This document shows positions 1-7,820 of a stretch of 64,000 bases of DNA, one piece after another. The stretch's first letter is position 1, and each line of letters opens with the position of its first letter. This DNA is from Hymenobacter puniceus (lineage in GTDB: Bacteria > Bacteroidota > Bacteroidia > Cytophagales > Hymenobacteraceae), in NCBI RefSeq assembly GCF_014333525.1, contig NZ_JACSCX010000002.1:784350-848349 (forward strand), in the 5' to 3' direction. The position numbers were made by a program, and so were the translations under genes. The notes below the pieces were generated by a model that saw only the letters and a list, made by a program, of their open reading frames with translations, had not been told where the DNA came from and searched no databases.

Positions 1-413
1 CCGGTGCCGACAAAGAAACCATCGAACGGGCCCGGCTTTTCGGCGAGAAAGTAGGCATGGCCTTTCAGATCAAAGACGACCTGTTCGATTTCGGTACCGC
101 CGAAATCGGCAAGCCGGTGGGCATCGATATCAAGGAAAAGAAGATGACGCTGCCGCTCATTTATGCCCTGCAGCAGGCCGACTGGCTCACCAAGCGCCGC
201 ATCATCTACAACGTAAAAAACAACGACGGCCGCAAAGACCGGGTGCAGGCCGTCATCGAGTTCGTGCAGCAGTCCGGCGGGCTCGACTACGCCATCAAGG
301 TGATGGAACGCTACCGCGACGAGGCAGTAGCCGTGTTGCACACGTTTCCGGCCTCCGCTTCGCGCACCTCACTGGAACAGCTTATCAACTACACGATAGA
401 ACGCAACCACTAG
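1..413 (+). CDS. polyprenyl synthetase (isoprenyl diphosphate synthase), C-terminal part
   Basis: The gene begins before the window; the reading frame is open from base 3. The visible part carries the second aspartate-rich motif, KDDLFDF, followed by GKPVGIDIKEKKMTLPLIYAL, which is typical of the C-terminal half of all-trans polyprenyl diphosphate synthases. These cytosolic enzymes add isopentenyl diphosphate units to an allylic primer; in Bacteroidota the product usually becomes the menaquinone side chain. The first aspartate motif and the chain-length region lie outside the window, so product length cannot be judged. It ends in a perfect hairpin at 491-530. Confidence 0.93.
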   Translation, partial: GADKETIERARLFGEKVGMAFQIKDDLFDFGTAEIGKPVGIDIKEKKMTLPLIYALQQADWLTKRRIIYNVKNNDGRKDRVQAVIEFVQQSGGLDYAIKVMERYRDEAVAVLHTFPASASRTSLEQLINYTIERNH

Positions 414-594
414 AATCACTGATTCACACGGATTTTGCACGGATTACACGGATTTTTTGGACGGCGCTGATTCGTTTCCTTCAACCGGACCAAGCAAAAA
501 GGATTGCCAACTGGCAATCCTTTTTGCTTGCTTGAAAGGGACAACCGTCCACAAAATCCGAGGAATCCGAAAAATCCGACCTAATCAGTGATTC
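413..594. repeat. intergenic inverted repeat built of CGGATT words
   Basis: Left arm 413-458 and right arm 553-594 are imperfect reverse complements. Each holds three CGGATT/AATCCG words and both end in GAATCACTGATT-like sequence. The arms flank the terminator at 491-530, and the right arm overlaps the last codons of the zinc-ribbon gene. No transposase is nearby. This looks like a dispersed intergenic repeat element. Confidence 0.6.
491..530. terminator. bidirectional Rho-independent terminator, perfect 19-bp stem
   Basis: Bases 491-509 pair perfectly with 512-530 around a 2-base centre. The outer stem contains A5 on the left and T5 on the right, so it can terminate both the polyprenyl synthetase transcript and the convergent zinc-ribbon gene. 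Confidence 0.85.
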
Positions 595-887
595 AGTTGG
601 TACGACACGCTGCCGGGCGCTACTTCCGACACGTCGAATTTCACGCCGTCGAAGGTGCTTTTGACGGTTATTTCGTGCGTCATATCGCAGCCGGGGCATT
701 TCACTTCCTCTTTCTCGTATTGGCCGTCGTCTTCCATAGAATTGGCCAGATGGTCGGGGGCGGGCACACCGAGCGAATCAGTGAAAACCTCGGTGTGGCA
801 CATGTTGCACTCAAACTTGAGGCCTACGGTGTGGCCCTGCAGGTCGGCGAGGGGAGCGAGGGCATCGGGTTGCTGTTGAATCCACAT
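585..887 (-). CDS. small zinc-ribbon protein
   Basis: A 100-residue protein starting MWIQQQPDALAPL at the ATG at 887; a longer open frame to 1010 exists but the extension has no protein-like features. It contains CNMC near residue 25 and CPGC about 40 residues later, two knuckles that probably bind one zinc ion. The C-terminal half (DMTHEITVKSTFDGVKFDVSEV) looks like a beta-rich domain. No signal peptide, so cytosolic. It is convergent with the polyprenyl synthetase. I do not recognise a named family; the function is unknown. Confidence 0.7.
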   Translation of the reverse strand: MWIQQQPDALAPLADLQGHTVGLKFECNMCHTEVFTDSLGVPAPDHLANSMEDDGQYEKEEVKCPGCDMTHEITVKSTFDGVKFDVSEVAPGSVSYQLNH

Positions 888-1084
888 AAGCGGGCGTAGG
901 TTTGGTTGTGAGGAAGGGACAAGAATGCGGCATCCGGCAGCGCCGGGCAGTTGGTTGTACGGGCAGAAGGGCCGGCAGGGTTGTGCGCGAGCTTCGCCGT
1001 GCCCAGGCACCTATGAGCTGCGGTTCAGTTTGTTTGCGCACTGATCAGCAGCCGAACTTGCCCTGGTGCCACGCCCCGGTTCGT

Positions 1085-1092
1085 TATACTTG
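1085..1092 (+). promoter_or_regulatory. -7 element of the P450 promoter
   Basis: TATACTTG matches the Bacteroidota -7 box TA-N2-TTTG in all but one base. Transcription would begin near 1099. This rules out the upstream in-frame ATG at 1066 and supports the start at 1141. A TTG at 1058-1060 is the only -33 candidate and its spacing is long. Confidence 0.5.
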
Positions 1093-1140
1093 CGCTGTAT
1101 ATTTCTTGGCCTGCTATCGGGCCTGTCTGTCTGCTTTTCT

Positions 1141-2622
1141 ATGCCCGATTTATCTGATTTGCCGCTAGCCAGCCTGGCCAGGCTGGCGCGCCCACTGCCG
1201 CGCGTGCCGCGCTGGCGCACCTTGCTTGGCTCCCTGGCCATGGCCCGCCAGCCCATCCAGAACCTCGACCGCGCCCTCACGCACCACGGCGACACGGTGG
1301 GTTTGCACCTGGGTGGCGTGCGGCCCTGCATCGTCACGCGCGACCCGGCCCTGACCCAGCATATTCTCCAGAAAAACCACCGCCGCTACCTCAAGTCCGA
1401 CCTCACGCACGGCCTGATCCGGTACCTCGGCCGCGGGCTGCTCACCAACGAAGGGGCCGACTGGCTGCGACAGCGCCGCCTGATCCAGCCCGGCTTGCAT
1501 CGGCAGCGGCTAACGGCCCTCACGCGCCTGATGCAGGCCGCCGCCGAAGAGTGGAGCCAGGACCTGCGCGCCCGGCTGGCGGCAGTTGGTGGCTCGCTCA
1601 CAGTGGATATTCATGCCGAAATGACCCGCGTGGCTTTCCAGATTATTGCGCAGGCCACATTCGGGACCAGCATGACCGATGCCGAGCGTGACCGGCTGTC
1701 GGAGGTTCTCACCCGCATTCAGGCCTTTTACGTGCGCACCATCCGGCAGCCCTACCTGCGGCCCTGGTTTCGGTTGCGCGGTGCCTTCCAGCAGCACGAT
1801 GCCCTCAGCCAGGAGCTGCGCGAGCTGGTGCGCGGCTACATCCGTCGGCGGCAGGCGTCGCAAGGTGCCGGCGTGCCAGTGGCAGCTGCTTCCGCAACGC
1901 CCGCCCCAGTCAAGCCCGGCCAGCCAGCTGACACCGCACCGCCGCCCGACGACCTGCTGCAAATGTTGCTGGATGCCCGCTACGAGGACACCGGCGAAGC
2001 CATGAGCGAAGAGCAGCTACTGGACGAAGCCAATATCCTGCTGCTGGCCGGACACGAAACCAGCGCCAATGCCCTGAGCTGGATGCTGCATCTGCTGGCT
2101 CAGCATCCCGAAGCCGCAGCGCAGATCCGGCAGGAGCGGGCGGCAGTGGGCCTCGCTCAGCGCCCACCCGAGTTTGCGGAGCTCACGCAGCTGCCCTACG
2201 CGCTGCAGGTAGTGCAGGAAACCATGCGCCTCTATCCGCCGGCCTGGATTCTGGACCGGGTGGCCTTGGAAGACGATGAGTTTCAGGGCCTGCCCATCCC
2301 AAAAGGCACGCTGTTTTCCATCTACGTCTATGGCATCCACCGCCACCCCGAGCTGTGGCCCGAGCCCGATGCCTTTCGGCCCGAGCGGTTTGCGCCCGGC
2401 CAGCAGCCGCCCATTCCGGCGTATGCGTACCTGCCCTTCGGTGGTGGGCCGCGCCTGTGCGTGGGCAGCCACTTCGCCCTCACCGAAATTCAGCTGGTGC
2501 TGCTGGAAGCTTTGCGCCACTTCGATTTTGCGCCCGTTTCCGCCGCCCCCGCTGGTACCGATCCGCTGATTACGTTGCGGCCAAAAGGGCCGCTGTGGCT
2601 ACAGGTGCGGGCAGTGAGTTGA
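1141..2622 (+). CDS. cytochrome P450
   Basis: A 493-residue soluble P450 mono-oxygenase. Landmarks are the I-helix oxygen-activation motif AGHETSA (residues 303-309), the K-helix ExxR as ETMR (360-363), and the haem loop FGGGPRLCVG (433-442), with the axial thiolate cysteine at 440. The overall pattern (WLRQRRLIQPGLHR near the C helix, PAWILDRVALEDDEFQG in the meander) resembles CYP4/CYP102-like fatty acid or alkane hydroxylases more than terpene CYPs. An Ala/Pro-rich, probably flexible insert lies at about residues 240-265 before the I helix. No ferredoxin or reductase partner gene is adjacent, so electrons must come from elsewhere. The substrate is unknown. The start at 1141 is chosen because a promoter -7 box lies at 1085-1092, downstream of the alternative ATG at 1066. 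Confidence 0.95.
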   Translation: MPDLSDLPLASLARLARPLPRVPRWRTLLGSLAMARQPIQNLDRALTHHGDTVGLHLGGVRPCIVTRDPALTQHILQKNHRRYLKSDLTHGLIRYLGRGLLTNEGADWLRQRRLIQPGLHRQRLTALTRLMQAAAEEWSQDLRARLAAVGGSLTVDIHAEMTRVAFQIIAQATFGTSMTDAERDRLSEVLTRIQAFYVRTIRQPYLRPWFRLRGAFQQHDALSQELRELVRGYIRRRQASQGAGVPVAAASATPAPVKPGQPADTAPPPDDLLQMLLDARYEDTGEAMSEEQLLDEANILLLAGHETSANALSWMLHLLAQHPEAAAQIRQERAAVGLAQRPPEFAELTQLPYALQVVQETMRLYPPAWILDRVALEDDEFQGLPIPKGTLFSIYVYGIHRHPELWPEPDAFRPERFAPGQQPPIPAYAYLPFGGGPRLCVGSHFALTEIQLVLLEALRHFDFAPVSAAPAGTDPLITLRPKGPLWLQVRAVS

Positions 2623-2690
2623 TAGTCGGCGTGATGCTTTTCGTTGACCTCAGTAGCTGTTAGCCCCGCTACGACTTCCGTAGCACCATA

Positions 2691-2734
2691 CAACCAGAAA
2701 CGCCGCAGCTGATCAGCTACGGCGTTTCTGGTTG
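2691..2734. terminator. bidirectional terminator between convergent P450 and TlpA-like genes
   Basis: CAACCAGAAACGCCG at 2691-2705 pairs with 2720-2734, and the inner AGCTGATCAGCT is itself a palindrome. The whole 44-base element is self-complementary except for one mismatched pair. Confidence 0.8.
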
Positions 2735-2785
2735 CTATTAGTAGGTGCTTCGTTCTCTTCCTATCCCAAGAGGCTGGAGGAAGCG

Positions 2786-4078
2786 TTATTCTGCCAGTAG
2801 CTGGTCGATGGTTTTGTTGAATTCAGCCACTTCCTGCTCGTAGTACTTGCCGGTGCCGGGGCCCGAGTAGCCGGTGTGAATCTTGCGCACCTCGCCTTTC
2901 TTATCCAGGAAAATGGTGGTGGGGAAGGCAATGACCTTCTGCAGCTGCGGCAACGACTTGCTGGCTTCCGCCGACGAGGCTTGCCCGGCCACGGCCAGGT
3001 CGTAGCCGATGTTCATGCGCTCCTTCATTTTCAGCAGCTTCTGCGAGGCCACTTTCTGGTCGGTAGTACGCTCGTAGCCCAGCCCGATGATTTCCACGCC
3101 GCGCTGCTTGTTCTTCTCGTACCAGGGGGCCAGGAAGTTGGTTTCGTCCATGCAGTTTGGGCACCATGAGCCCAGGATCTGCAGCACTACTACTTTGCCC
3201 TTGTACTTGGGGTCGGAAGGGGAGATGCTACCTCCTTCGTAGATGCTTGGGAACTTGAAGTCCAGCTTTTTCTGGCCGGGCTTCATGCCGGTCAGGGCGT
3301 TGGCGTCGGGCAGCTTGGCGCTCGGGTCCAGCGTGGCGGTCCAGGTTTCGTGGCCCGACTTGCCGCTGTAAAAGTCGCCCTGCAGCGCAGTTCCTTGTTT
3401 CTGCGCCGTGAACAGGAAGCCGTGGCTGCCATCAAACGTCGAAAGCTTGAGCGTGTTCCCGTCGGCCTGCCCCGCCAGGTAGCGGTAGTCGCCGGTAGAA
3501 GTCAGGAAAGTACCGCTTACGTTTGGGCCTTCCTGCTTGAAAATTCCGACGGCCGGATACGTTTTGCCGTCGCTGCCTTTAAACGTGACTTTCCAGGTGC
3601 CATCGAAAGATTCCACCTTCTGGTCGGCCATCACCGGAAACAGCGGCTCGGCGCCCTTGGTGGCCGCAAACGCCACACGGTATGGCTCCTTGCCGTCGTA
3701 TTTCACCCAGGTGCCCTTGAGCTTGTCGGCGCCATCGGCGCGCACCACTAGGGCGGCATCGAACACGCCCAGCCGGATGGTGGTAGAGTCACCGGCGGTG
3801 CTGATTTCGTCGAGTTTGAGGCGTTCTTCGCCATTGCGTAGCGTCACGGTGGGCTTGCCGCCGTCGGTGGTCACATCAAACAGAAACGGTATTTCCTGGC
3901 CCTGGGCCGACAGTACGCCGCGCCAGGTGCCGGCCGAAAGTGCCGTAGCACCGGCCGTGCCGGCAGCTTCGGTAGCGGCCTGGTTTTCAGAAGTAGAGGA
4001 ATTGGGCTGGCAGGCCACGGCGGCCAGCGCGAGTCCGGCCCCGAGTACTGCCTTGCGAATGTCAATGGCAACGGGCAT
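2786..4078 (-). CDS. TlpA-family thioredoxin-like lipoprotein
   Basis: A 430-residue periplasmic protein. The N-terminus has a lipoprotein signal (AGLALAAVAC, lipidated Cys near residue 23) and then a Ser/Thr/Ala linker. The middle (about 40-270) repeats the pattern of a beta-sandwich domain of the sort found N-terminal to TlpA domains in Bacteroidota. The C-terminal third is a redoxin fold with the active site WCPNC (Trp305, Cys306, Cys309) and the cis-proline strand FPTTIFLD. It probably reduces or rearranges disulfides in the periplasm, for example in cytochrome c maturation. It is convergent with the P450 and divergent from aconitase, with about 230 bases between the two starts. Confidence 0.9.
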   Translation of the reverse strand: MPVAIDIRKAVLGAGLALAAVACQPNSSTSENQAATEAAGTAGATALSAGTWRGVLSAQGQEIPFLFDVTTDGGKPTVTLRNGEERLKLDEISTAGDSTTIRLGVFDAALVVRADGADKLKGTWVKYDGKEPYRVAFAATKGAEPLFPVMADQKVESFDGTWKVTFKGSDGKTYPAVGIFKQEGPNVSGTFLTSTGDYRYLAGQADGNTLKLSTFDGSHGFLFTAQKQGTALQGDFYSGKSGHETWTATLDPSAKLPDANALTGMKPGQKKLDFKFPSIYEGGSISPSDPKYKGKVVVLQILGSWCPNCMDETNFLAPWYEKNKQRGVEIIGLGYERTTDQKVASQKLLKMKERMNIGYDLAVAGQASSAEASKSLPQLQKVIAFPTTIFLDKKGEVRKIHTGYSGPGTGKYYEQEVAEFNKTIDQLLAE

Positions 4079-4228
4079 ACAAAAGAGGGTTAAGGTGATT
4101 CGGGGCTAAACTACGGCGCCCCCGAATTAGTTTAAAGCGCAAGAGCCGCGAATGTAGCCCAACTTTGGCCGGCGCCGGCTGGAATCATTCTAAATGCCAG
4201 CCGGTATCAGCTTCCAGCCACCGAAAAG

Positions 4229-4260
4229 TTGGGCTGCGCAACGACCGGTACCTATATTTG
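4229..4260 (+). promoter_or_regulatory. promoter of aconitase
   Basis: TTG at 4229-4231, 21 bases, then TATATTTG at 4253-4260 is a full match to the Bacteroidota sigma-A consensus. The predicted start is near 4267, giving a leader of about 44 bases. Confidence 0.75.
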
Positions 4261-4310
4261 CGTACCTGTCTTAGATAGGCACGTTCTCTCCACTTTTTCC
4301 CTTTTGAATT

Positions 4311-6605
4311 ATGGCGTTTGACTTAGAAATGATCAAGGCTGTGTACGCTGGCATGGGCTCCCGCATCGAGGCCGCCCGTACCGCCGTTGGCCGCCCGCTT
4401 ACCCTCACCGAAAAAATCCTGTACGCTCACCTGTACGGCGGCACGGTTTCGCAGGCGTTTGAGCGGGGCGTTTCCTACGTCGACTTCGCCCCCGACCGTG
4501 TAGCCATGCAGGATGCCACCGCCCAGATGGCGCTGCTCCAATTCATGCAGGCCGGCAAGCCCCAGGCCGCCGTACCCAGCACTGTGCACTGCGACCACCT
4601 GATTCAGGCCAAAGAGGGCGCTACCGAAGATTTGGCCATCGCCAACTCCGAAAACAAGGAGGTCTACGACTTCCTGGCTTCGGTTTCCAATAAATACGGC
4701 ATCGGCTTCTGGAAGCCCGGCGCGGGTATCATTCACCAAGTGGTGCTCGAAAACTACGCCTTCCCCGGCGGCATGATGATCGGCACCGACTCACATACGC
4801 CCAACGCGGGTGGCCTCGGCATGATTGCCATTGGCGTAGGCGGCGCCGATGCCGTGGACGTAATGGCCGGCATGGCCTGGGAGCTGAAGTTCCCGAAAGT
4901 AATCGGCGTGAAGCTGACCGGCAAAATGAACGGCTGGACTTCGGCCAAAGACGTAATTCTGAAAGTAGCTGGTATCCTGACCGTAAAAGGCGGCACCGGT
5001 GCTATTGTGGAGTACTTCGGCGAAGGCGCTAACAGCCTTTCCGCTACTGGCAAAGGCACCATCTGCAACATGGGCGCTGAAATCGGGGCTACCACCTCGG
5101 TGTTCAGCTACGACGAGAAGATGGGCGACTACCTACGCTCCACCGAGCGGGCCGACATTGCCGACCTCGCCGCCGGCGTGGCCCAGCACCTGCGCGCCGA
5201 CGACGAGGTATATGCTAACCCCGAAGCTTTCTACGACCGTCTCATCGAAATCAACCTCGACGAGCTGGAGCCCTACGTGAACGGTCCGTTCACGCCGGAC
5301 GCCGCCTGGCCGATTTCGCAGTTTGCGGCAGCCGTAAAAGAGCACGGCTGGCCCGAGAAGCTGGAAGTGGGCCTGATTGGCTCGTGCACCAACTCCAGCT
5401 ACGAAGACATCACGCGCGCCGCCAGCATTGCCGGCCAGGCCGTAAGCAAAGGCCTCACGGTCAACGCTGAATTCACTGTAACGCCCGGCTCGGAGCTGGT
5501 GCGCTACACCGTGGAGCGCGACGGTTTGCTGGACACCTTCGCCCAGATGGGCGGCGTGGTGCTGGCCAACGCCTGCGGTCCGTGCATCGGCCAGTGGGCC
5601 CGCCACACCGACGACCCCAAGCGCCGCAACTCCATCATCACGAGCTTCAACCGCAACTTTGCCAAGCGCAACGACGGCAACCCAAACACTCACGCCTTCG
5701 TGGCCTCGCCCGAAATCGTGACGGCCTTCGCCATTGCCGGCGACCTGACCTTCAACCCCCTCACCGACACGCTGACCACCAAAGACGGCCAGCAGGTGAA
5801 GTTCGACGAGCCGCAGGGCATTGAGCTGCCGCCCGCTGGTTTTGCCGTAGAAGATGCCGGTTTCCAGGCTCCCGCTGCTGATGGCTCGGGCGTGCAGGTG
5901 CTGGTAGCCCCCGCTTCCGACCGTCTGCAGCTGCTTGACCCCTTCAAGCCGTGGGAAGGCACCGACCTGAAAGGGTTGCGCCTGCTCATCAAGGCGCAGG
6001 GCAAGTGCACCACCGACCACATTTCAATGGCCGGCCCATGGCTGAAATACCGCGGCCACTTGGATAACATCTCCAACAACATGCTCATCGGCGCCATCAA
6101 CTCCTTCAACGGCGAAGCCAACGCCGTGAAGGATGGCCTGACGCAGGGCACGCCTTACTCGCCGGTACCGGCGGTAGCGCGTAACTACAAAGCTCAGGGT
6201 ATCGGGTCGATTGTGGTAGGCGACGAGAACTACGGCGAAGGCAGCTCGCGCGAGCACGCTGCCATGGAGCCCCGCCACCTGGGTGTGCGTGCCATCTTGG
6301 TGAAGAGCTTTGCCCGGATTCATGAAACCAACCTCAAAAAGCAGGGCATGCTGGCCCTCACTTTCGCCAACAAGGCCGATTACGACCTGATTGAAGAGGA
6401 TGACACGTTCGACATCCTCGGCCTGACGGAGTTTGCCCCTGGCAAGCCCCTGCAGATCCGTCTGCACCACGCCGACGGCGACACCGACCTCATCACGGTG
6501 AATCACACTTACAACCAAGGCCAGATCGAGTGGTTTAAAGCCGGCTCGGCCCTAAACCTGATTCGCTTGAAAGAGTCAGGCGAGGCCCAACTGTCGCAGA
6601 AGTAA
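4311..6605 (+). CDS. acn: aconitate hydratase, mitochondrial type
   Basis: A 764-residue cytosolic enzyme that interconverts citrate and isocitrate through cis-aconitate in the TCA cycle. The three cysteines that hold the 4Fe-4S cluster are visible: Cys359 in SCTNSSYED, then Cys422 and Cys425 in ACGPCIGQW. The C-terminal swivel domain carries [19 protein letters not shown], with the substrate-binding serine and arginine. Length and sequence fit the mitochondrial-type aconitase found in Bacteroidota rather than the longer AcnA/IRP type. It has its own strong promoter and terminator and appears monocistronic. Confidence 0.97.
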   Translation: MAFDLEMIKAVYAGMGSRIEAARTAVGRPLTLTEKILYAHLYGGTVSQAFERGVSYVDFAPDRVAMQDATAQMALLQFMQAGKPQAAVPSTVHCDHLIQAKEGATEDLAIANSENKEVYDFLASVSNKYGIGFWKPGAGIIHQVVLENYAFPGGMMIGTDSHTPNAGGLGMIAIGVGGADAVDVMAGMAWELKFPKVIGVKLTGKMNGWTSAKDVILKVAGILTVKGGTGAIVEYFGEGANSLSATGKGTICNMGAEIGATTSVFSYDEKMGDYLRSTERADIADLAAGVAQHLRADDEVYANPEAFYDRLIEINLDELEPYVNGPFTPDAAWPISQFAAAVKEHGWPEKLEVGLIGSCTNSSYEDITRAASIAGQAVSKGLTVNAEFTVTPGSELVRYTVERDGLLDTFAQMGGVVLANACGPCIGQWARHTDDPKRRNSIITSFNRNFAKRNDGNPNTHAFVASPEIVTAFAIAGDLTFNPLTDTLTTKDGQQVKFDEPQGIELPPAGFAVEDAGFQAPAADGSGVQVLVAPASDRLQLLDPFKPWEGTDLKGLRLLIKAQGKCTTDHISMAGPWLKYRGHLDNISNNMLIGAINSFNGEANAVKDGLTQGTPYSPVPAVARNYKAQGIGSIVVGDENYGEGSSREHAAMEPRHLGVRAILVKSFARIHETNLKKQGMLALTFANKADYDLIEEDDTFDILGLTEFAPGKPLQIRLHHADGDTDLITVNHTYNQGQIEWFKAGSALNLIRLKESGEAQLSQK

Positions 6606-6625
6606 TTCTGAATTCGGTTCCAAGT

Positions 6626-6666
6626 AAAAACGGCCGCTTCCCGAAAGGGAGGCGGCCGTTTTTTTG
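6626..6666 (+). terminator. terminator of aconitase
   Basis: The stem CGGCCGCTTCCC (6631-6642) pairs with the sequence up to 6658 around a GAAA loop and is followed by a run of seven T. The rest of the 304-base gap to 6909 holds an AT-richer leader and the next promoter; nothing else is recognisable. Confidence 0.88.
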
Positions 6667-6844
6667 TGCCTTATCAGGATGGAACTGCGCCGCAAACCGG
6701 TTGAGTCTAGGCTGAAATAGGATGTTTGTAAAGTCTGAATATCTGACTGAAAATAGCTGCAGCGAGATTTTAAGGCAGATTTTAGAATATAGCCGAAGTC
6801 CTGAAAACGCAATAATTCGGGTGTAGGAGAGGAGGGCGGTGCGC

Positions 6845-6852
6845 TATACTTG
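6845..6852 (+). promoter_or_regulatory. -7 element upstream of the 229-residue membrane protein
   Basis: TATACTTG matches TA-N2-TTTG except for one base. It sits 58 bases before the start codon. Confidence 0.45.
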
Positions 6853-6909
6853 TCACAGCATATCAGTCCGGAAGACTGGTAGCAATCCTCACCGCCATAC
6901 GCTCCTGCC

Positions 6910-7599
6910 ATGCTTCGCCCTGCCTCCCGTCTGCCACTTGCCCTGAAAGTGCTCTTCACCGCCTTCCTGGTCGTGATGGTGCCAGTGTATTGGTACAACT
7001 ACGGTCCCAGCAACTTCCTGTACTTCTGCGACATATCGTTGCTGCTCTGCCTAATCAGCGTCTGGACCGAGAAGGCCCTGCCGGCGTCGATGGCGGCGGT
7101 GGGCATTCTGCTGCCGCAGGTGCTCTGGTGCGCCGACTTCGTGGGCGAGCTGCTGGGCGTCCGGCTGCTGGGCATGACCTCGTACATGTTCGATGAGAAC
7201 CGCAGCCTGTTTCTGCGCGGCCTCTCGTTCTTCCACGGCTGGCTGCCGTTTCTGCTGGTGTACCTGGTGCGCCGCCTCGGCTACGACCGGCGCGCCCTCT
7301 GGGCCTGGACCGGCGTGGCCTGGGGCCTGTGCCTGGTAGCATTCTTCCTGCTGCCGCCCGCCGGCGCCGTCATGCCCGACCCAAAGATTCCGGTGAACAT
7401 CAACTACGTGTTCGGCTTCGATGACGCCGCCCCGCAAACCTGGCTGCCGGCCCCGATGTACTTAGTCTGCTGGATGCTGGTGCTGCTGGTAGTCGCCTAT
7501 CTGCCCACGCACTTAGTGCTGCGCCGCTGGAGTGCCCGCCGCCCAACTCAGCCGGCTCCGCTGCAGCTGGTAGTGGCCGGAATGCAGGAAGTGCGGTAA
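6910..7599 (+). CDS. conserved multi-spanning membrane protein of unknown function
   Basis: 229 residues with about six hydrophobic segments (for example VLFTAFLVVMVPVYWY, FLYFCDISLLLCLISVW, WTGVAWGLCLVAFFLLPP and MYLVCWMLVLLVVAYLP). Polar loops carry distinctive residues: NYGPSNFLYFCD, SFFHGWLPF, and NINYVFGFDDAAPQTWLP. The histidine, aspartates and asparagine close to the membrane could form a site, but I see no known catalytic motif. In particular the Cys/Arg/His triad of exosortases is absent. It has its own promoter (6845-6852) and a terminator (7680-7715), and precedes the VIT-domain protein on the same strand. Confidence 0.8.
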   Translation: MLRPASRLPLALKVLFTAFLVVMVPVYWYNYGPSNFLYFCDISLLLCLISVWTEKALPASMAAVGILLPQVLWCADFVGELLGVRLLGMTSYMFDENRSLFLRGLSFFHGWLPFLLVYLVRRLGYDRRALWAWTGVAWGLCLVAFFLLPPAGAVMPDPKIPVNINYVFGFDDAAPQTWLPAPMYLVCWMLVLLVVAYLPTHLVLRRWSARRPTQPAPLQLVVAGMQEVR

Positions 7600-7640
7600 G
7601 GCGTGGCTGGTTTAGTCGGGAGTATGTAGGAACACCTTGA

Positions 7641-7715
7641 AACTGCTATAGTAAAGGCTATAGCGCAGTTTACTAAAAACGGCCGCCTGCTCGAAGAGGA
7701 GCTGCGGCCATTTTT
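7641..7715 (+). terminator. two consecutive hairpins, the second a T-tailed terminator
   Basis: A first hairpin pairs 7641-7651 with 7658-7670 (a two-base bulge). The second pairs GGCCGC (7681-7686) and the following CTGCTC with sequence up to 7709 and is followed by T5 at 7711-7715. The second is the likely terminator of the membrane protein gene. Confidence 0.7.
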
Positions 7716-7727
7716 GTTCGAATAAAC

Positions 7728-7759
7728 TTTGAAATGCAAAGTACTTTAAAGTATGTTTG
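7728..7759 (+). promoter_or_regulatory. promoter of the VIT-domain protein
   Basis: TTTG at 7728-7731, 20 bases, then TATGTTTG at 7752-7759 matches both consensus boxes fully. The predicted transcript starts near 7766. The in-frame ATG at 7734 would not be transcribed, so translation should begin at 7821. Confidence 0.75.
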
Positions 7760-7820
7760 TTCGCCCCGAGTAACTTGGCAGTTGCCTGATGTGGTGTGGG
7801 CGTTATGTTTTCTGAATCTT

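Noticed and set aside
1066..1140. N-terminal extension of the P450
   Set aside because: The extension lies upstream of the predicted transcription start and has no P450 features.
5133..6020. Long frames opposite aconitase, the endonuclease and the HTCS genes
   Set aside because: High-GC codon use leaves long open frames on the opposite strand; they lack domains and conserved starts.
6910..7599. Exosortase candidate
   Set aside because: The conserved Cys, Arg and His of exosortases are not present in the membrane segments.
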